The notes beneath the pieces are model-generated. The model saw only the letters and a list, made by a program, of their open reading frames with translations. It had not been told where the DNA came from and did no database searches. A DNA stretch of 5,021 nucleotides from Candidatus Poribacteria bacterium (lineage in GTDB: Bacteria > Poribacteria > WGA-4E > WGA-3G), in the NCBI GenBank assembly GCA_009845505.1, contig VXZL01000226.1:1-5021 (forward strand). The letters run 5' to 3'. This document shows positions 5,005 through 5,021 of the stretch, in pieces; the first letter of the stretch is position 1, and the number at the start of each line of letters is the position of its first letter. A program made the translations under genes and the position numbers.

Positions 5005-5021
5005 GTTGAAAGTAATTAGGG

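Noticed and set aside
1..5021. tRNA, rRNA, riboswitch or insertion-sequence genes
   Set aside because: I saw no cloverleaf-like set of arms, conserved rRNA segments, transposase frames or terminal inverted repeats with target duplications by reading; this was not tested computationally.

Overview
All five genes in this window, plus a sixth cut off by the left edge, read on the minus strand. The mix suggests a large-genome, environmental, uncultured bacterium. My best guess is a Candidatus Poribacteria-like lineage. That rests on remembered resemblance of the intergenic palindromic repeats and of the C-terminal tail of the secreted protein to sequences from that group. It is an inference and was not searched.

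Left part (1-961): the start of a type I CRISPR-Cas operon that runs off the left edge. A complete cas6 (166-918) comes first. After a 76-nt gap come the first 29 codons of a second gene (1-89) whose GNPFVDxG motif resembles the N-terminus of the Cas8a1/Cst1-type Cascade large subunit. The gap holds a near-consensus promoter with a perfect inverted repeat across its -35/-10 spacer, so the genes after cas6 may be controlled separately from cas6. No CRISPR array is visible.

Middle (962-1148): an intergenic stretch of tandem palindromic repeats (two 34-bp units, two 44-bp chimeric units) and a short 7-bp repeat. They have no spacers and are not a CRISPR array.

Right-centre (1149-4038): a probable three-gene operon transcribed leftward. 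It encodes a TPR protein with a BatC-like C-terminus, a BatD-like membrane-anchored protein and a four-helix CopD-like membrane protein. BatC and BatD belong to the Bat (Bacteroides aerotolerance) envelope system; BatA, BatB, BatE and the MoxR ATPase are not in the window. A short palindromic element lies inside the BatD signal peptide, and the BatC and BatD frames overlap by 74 nt.

Right end (4081-5021): a monocistronic gene for a secreted protein of unknown function, closed by a strong intrinsic terminator. The TPR gene and the secreted-protein gene both have a -10-like hexamer only 6-8 nt before the ATG and no well-placed Shine-Dalgarno sequence, which suggests leaderless transcripts. The other lines of coding potential look like shadows of these genes.
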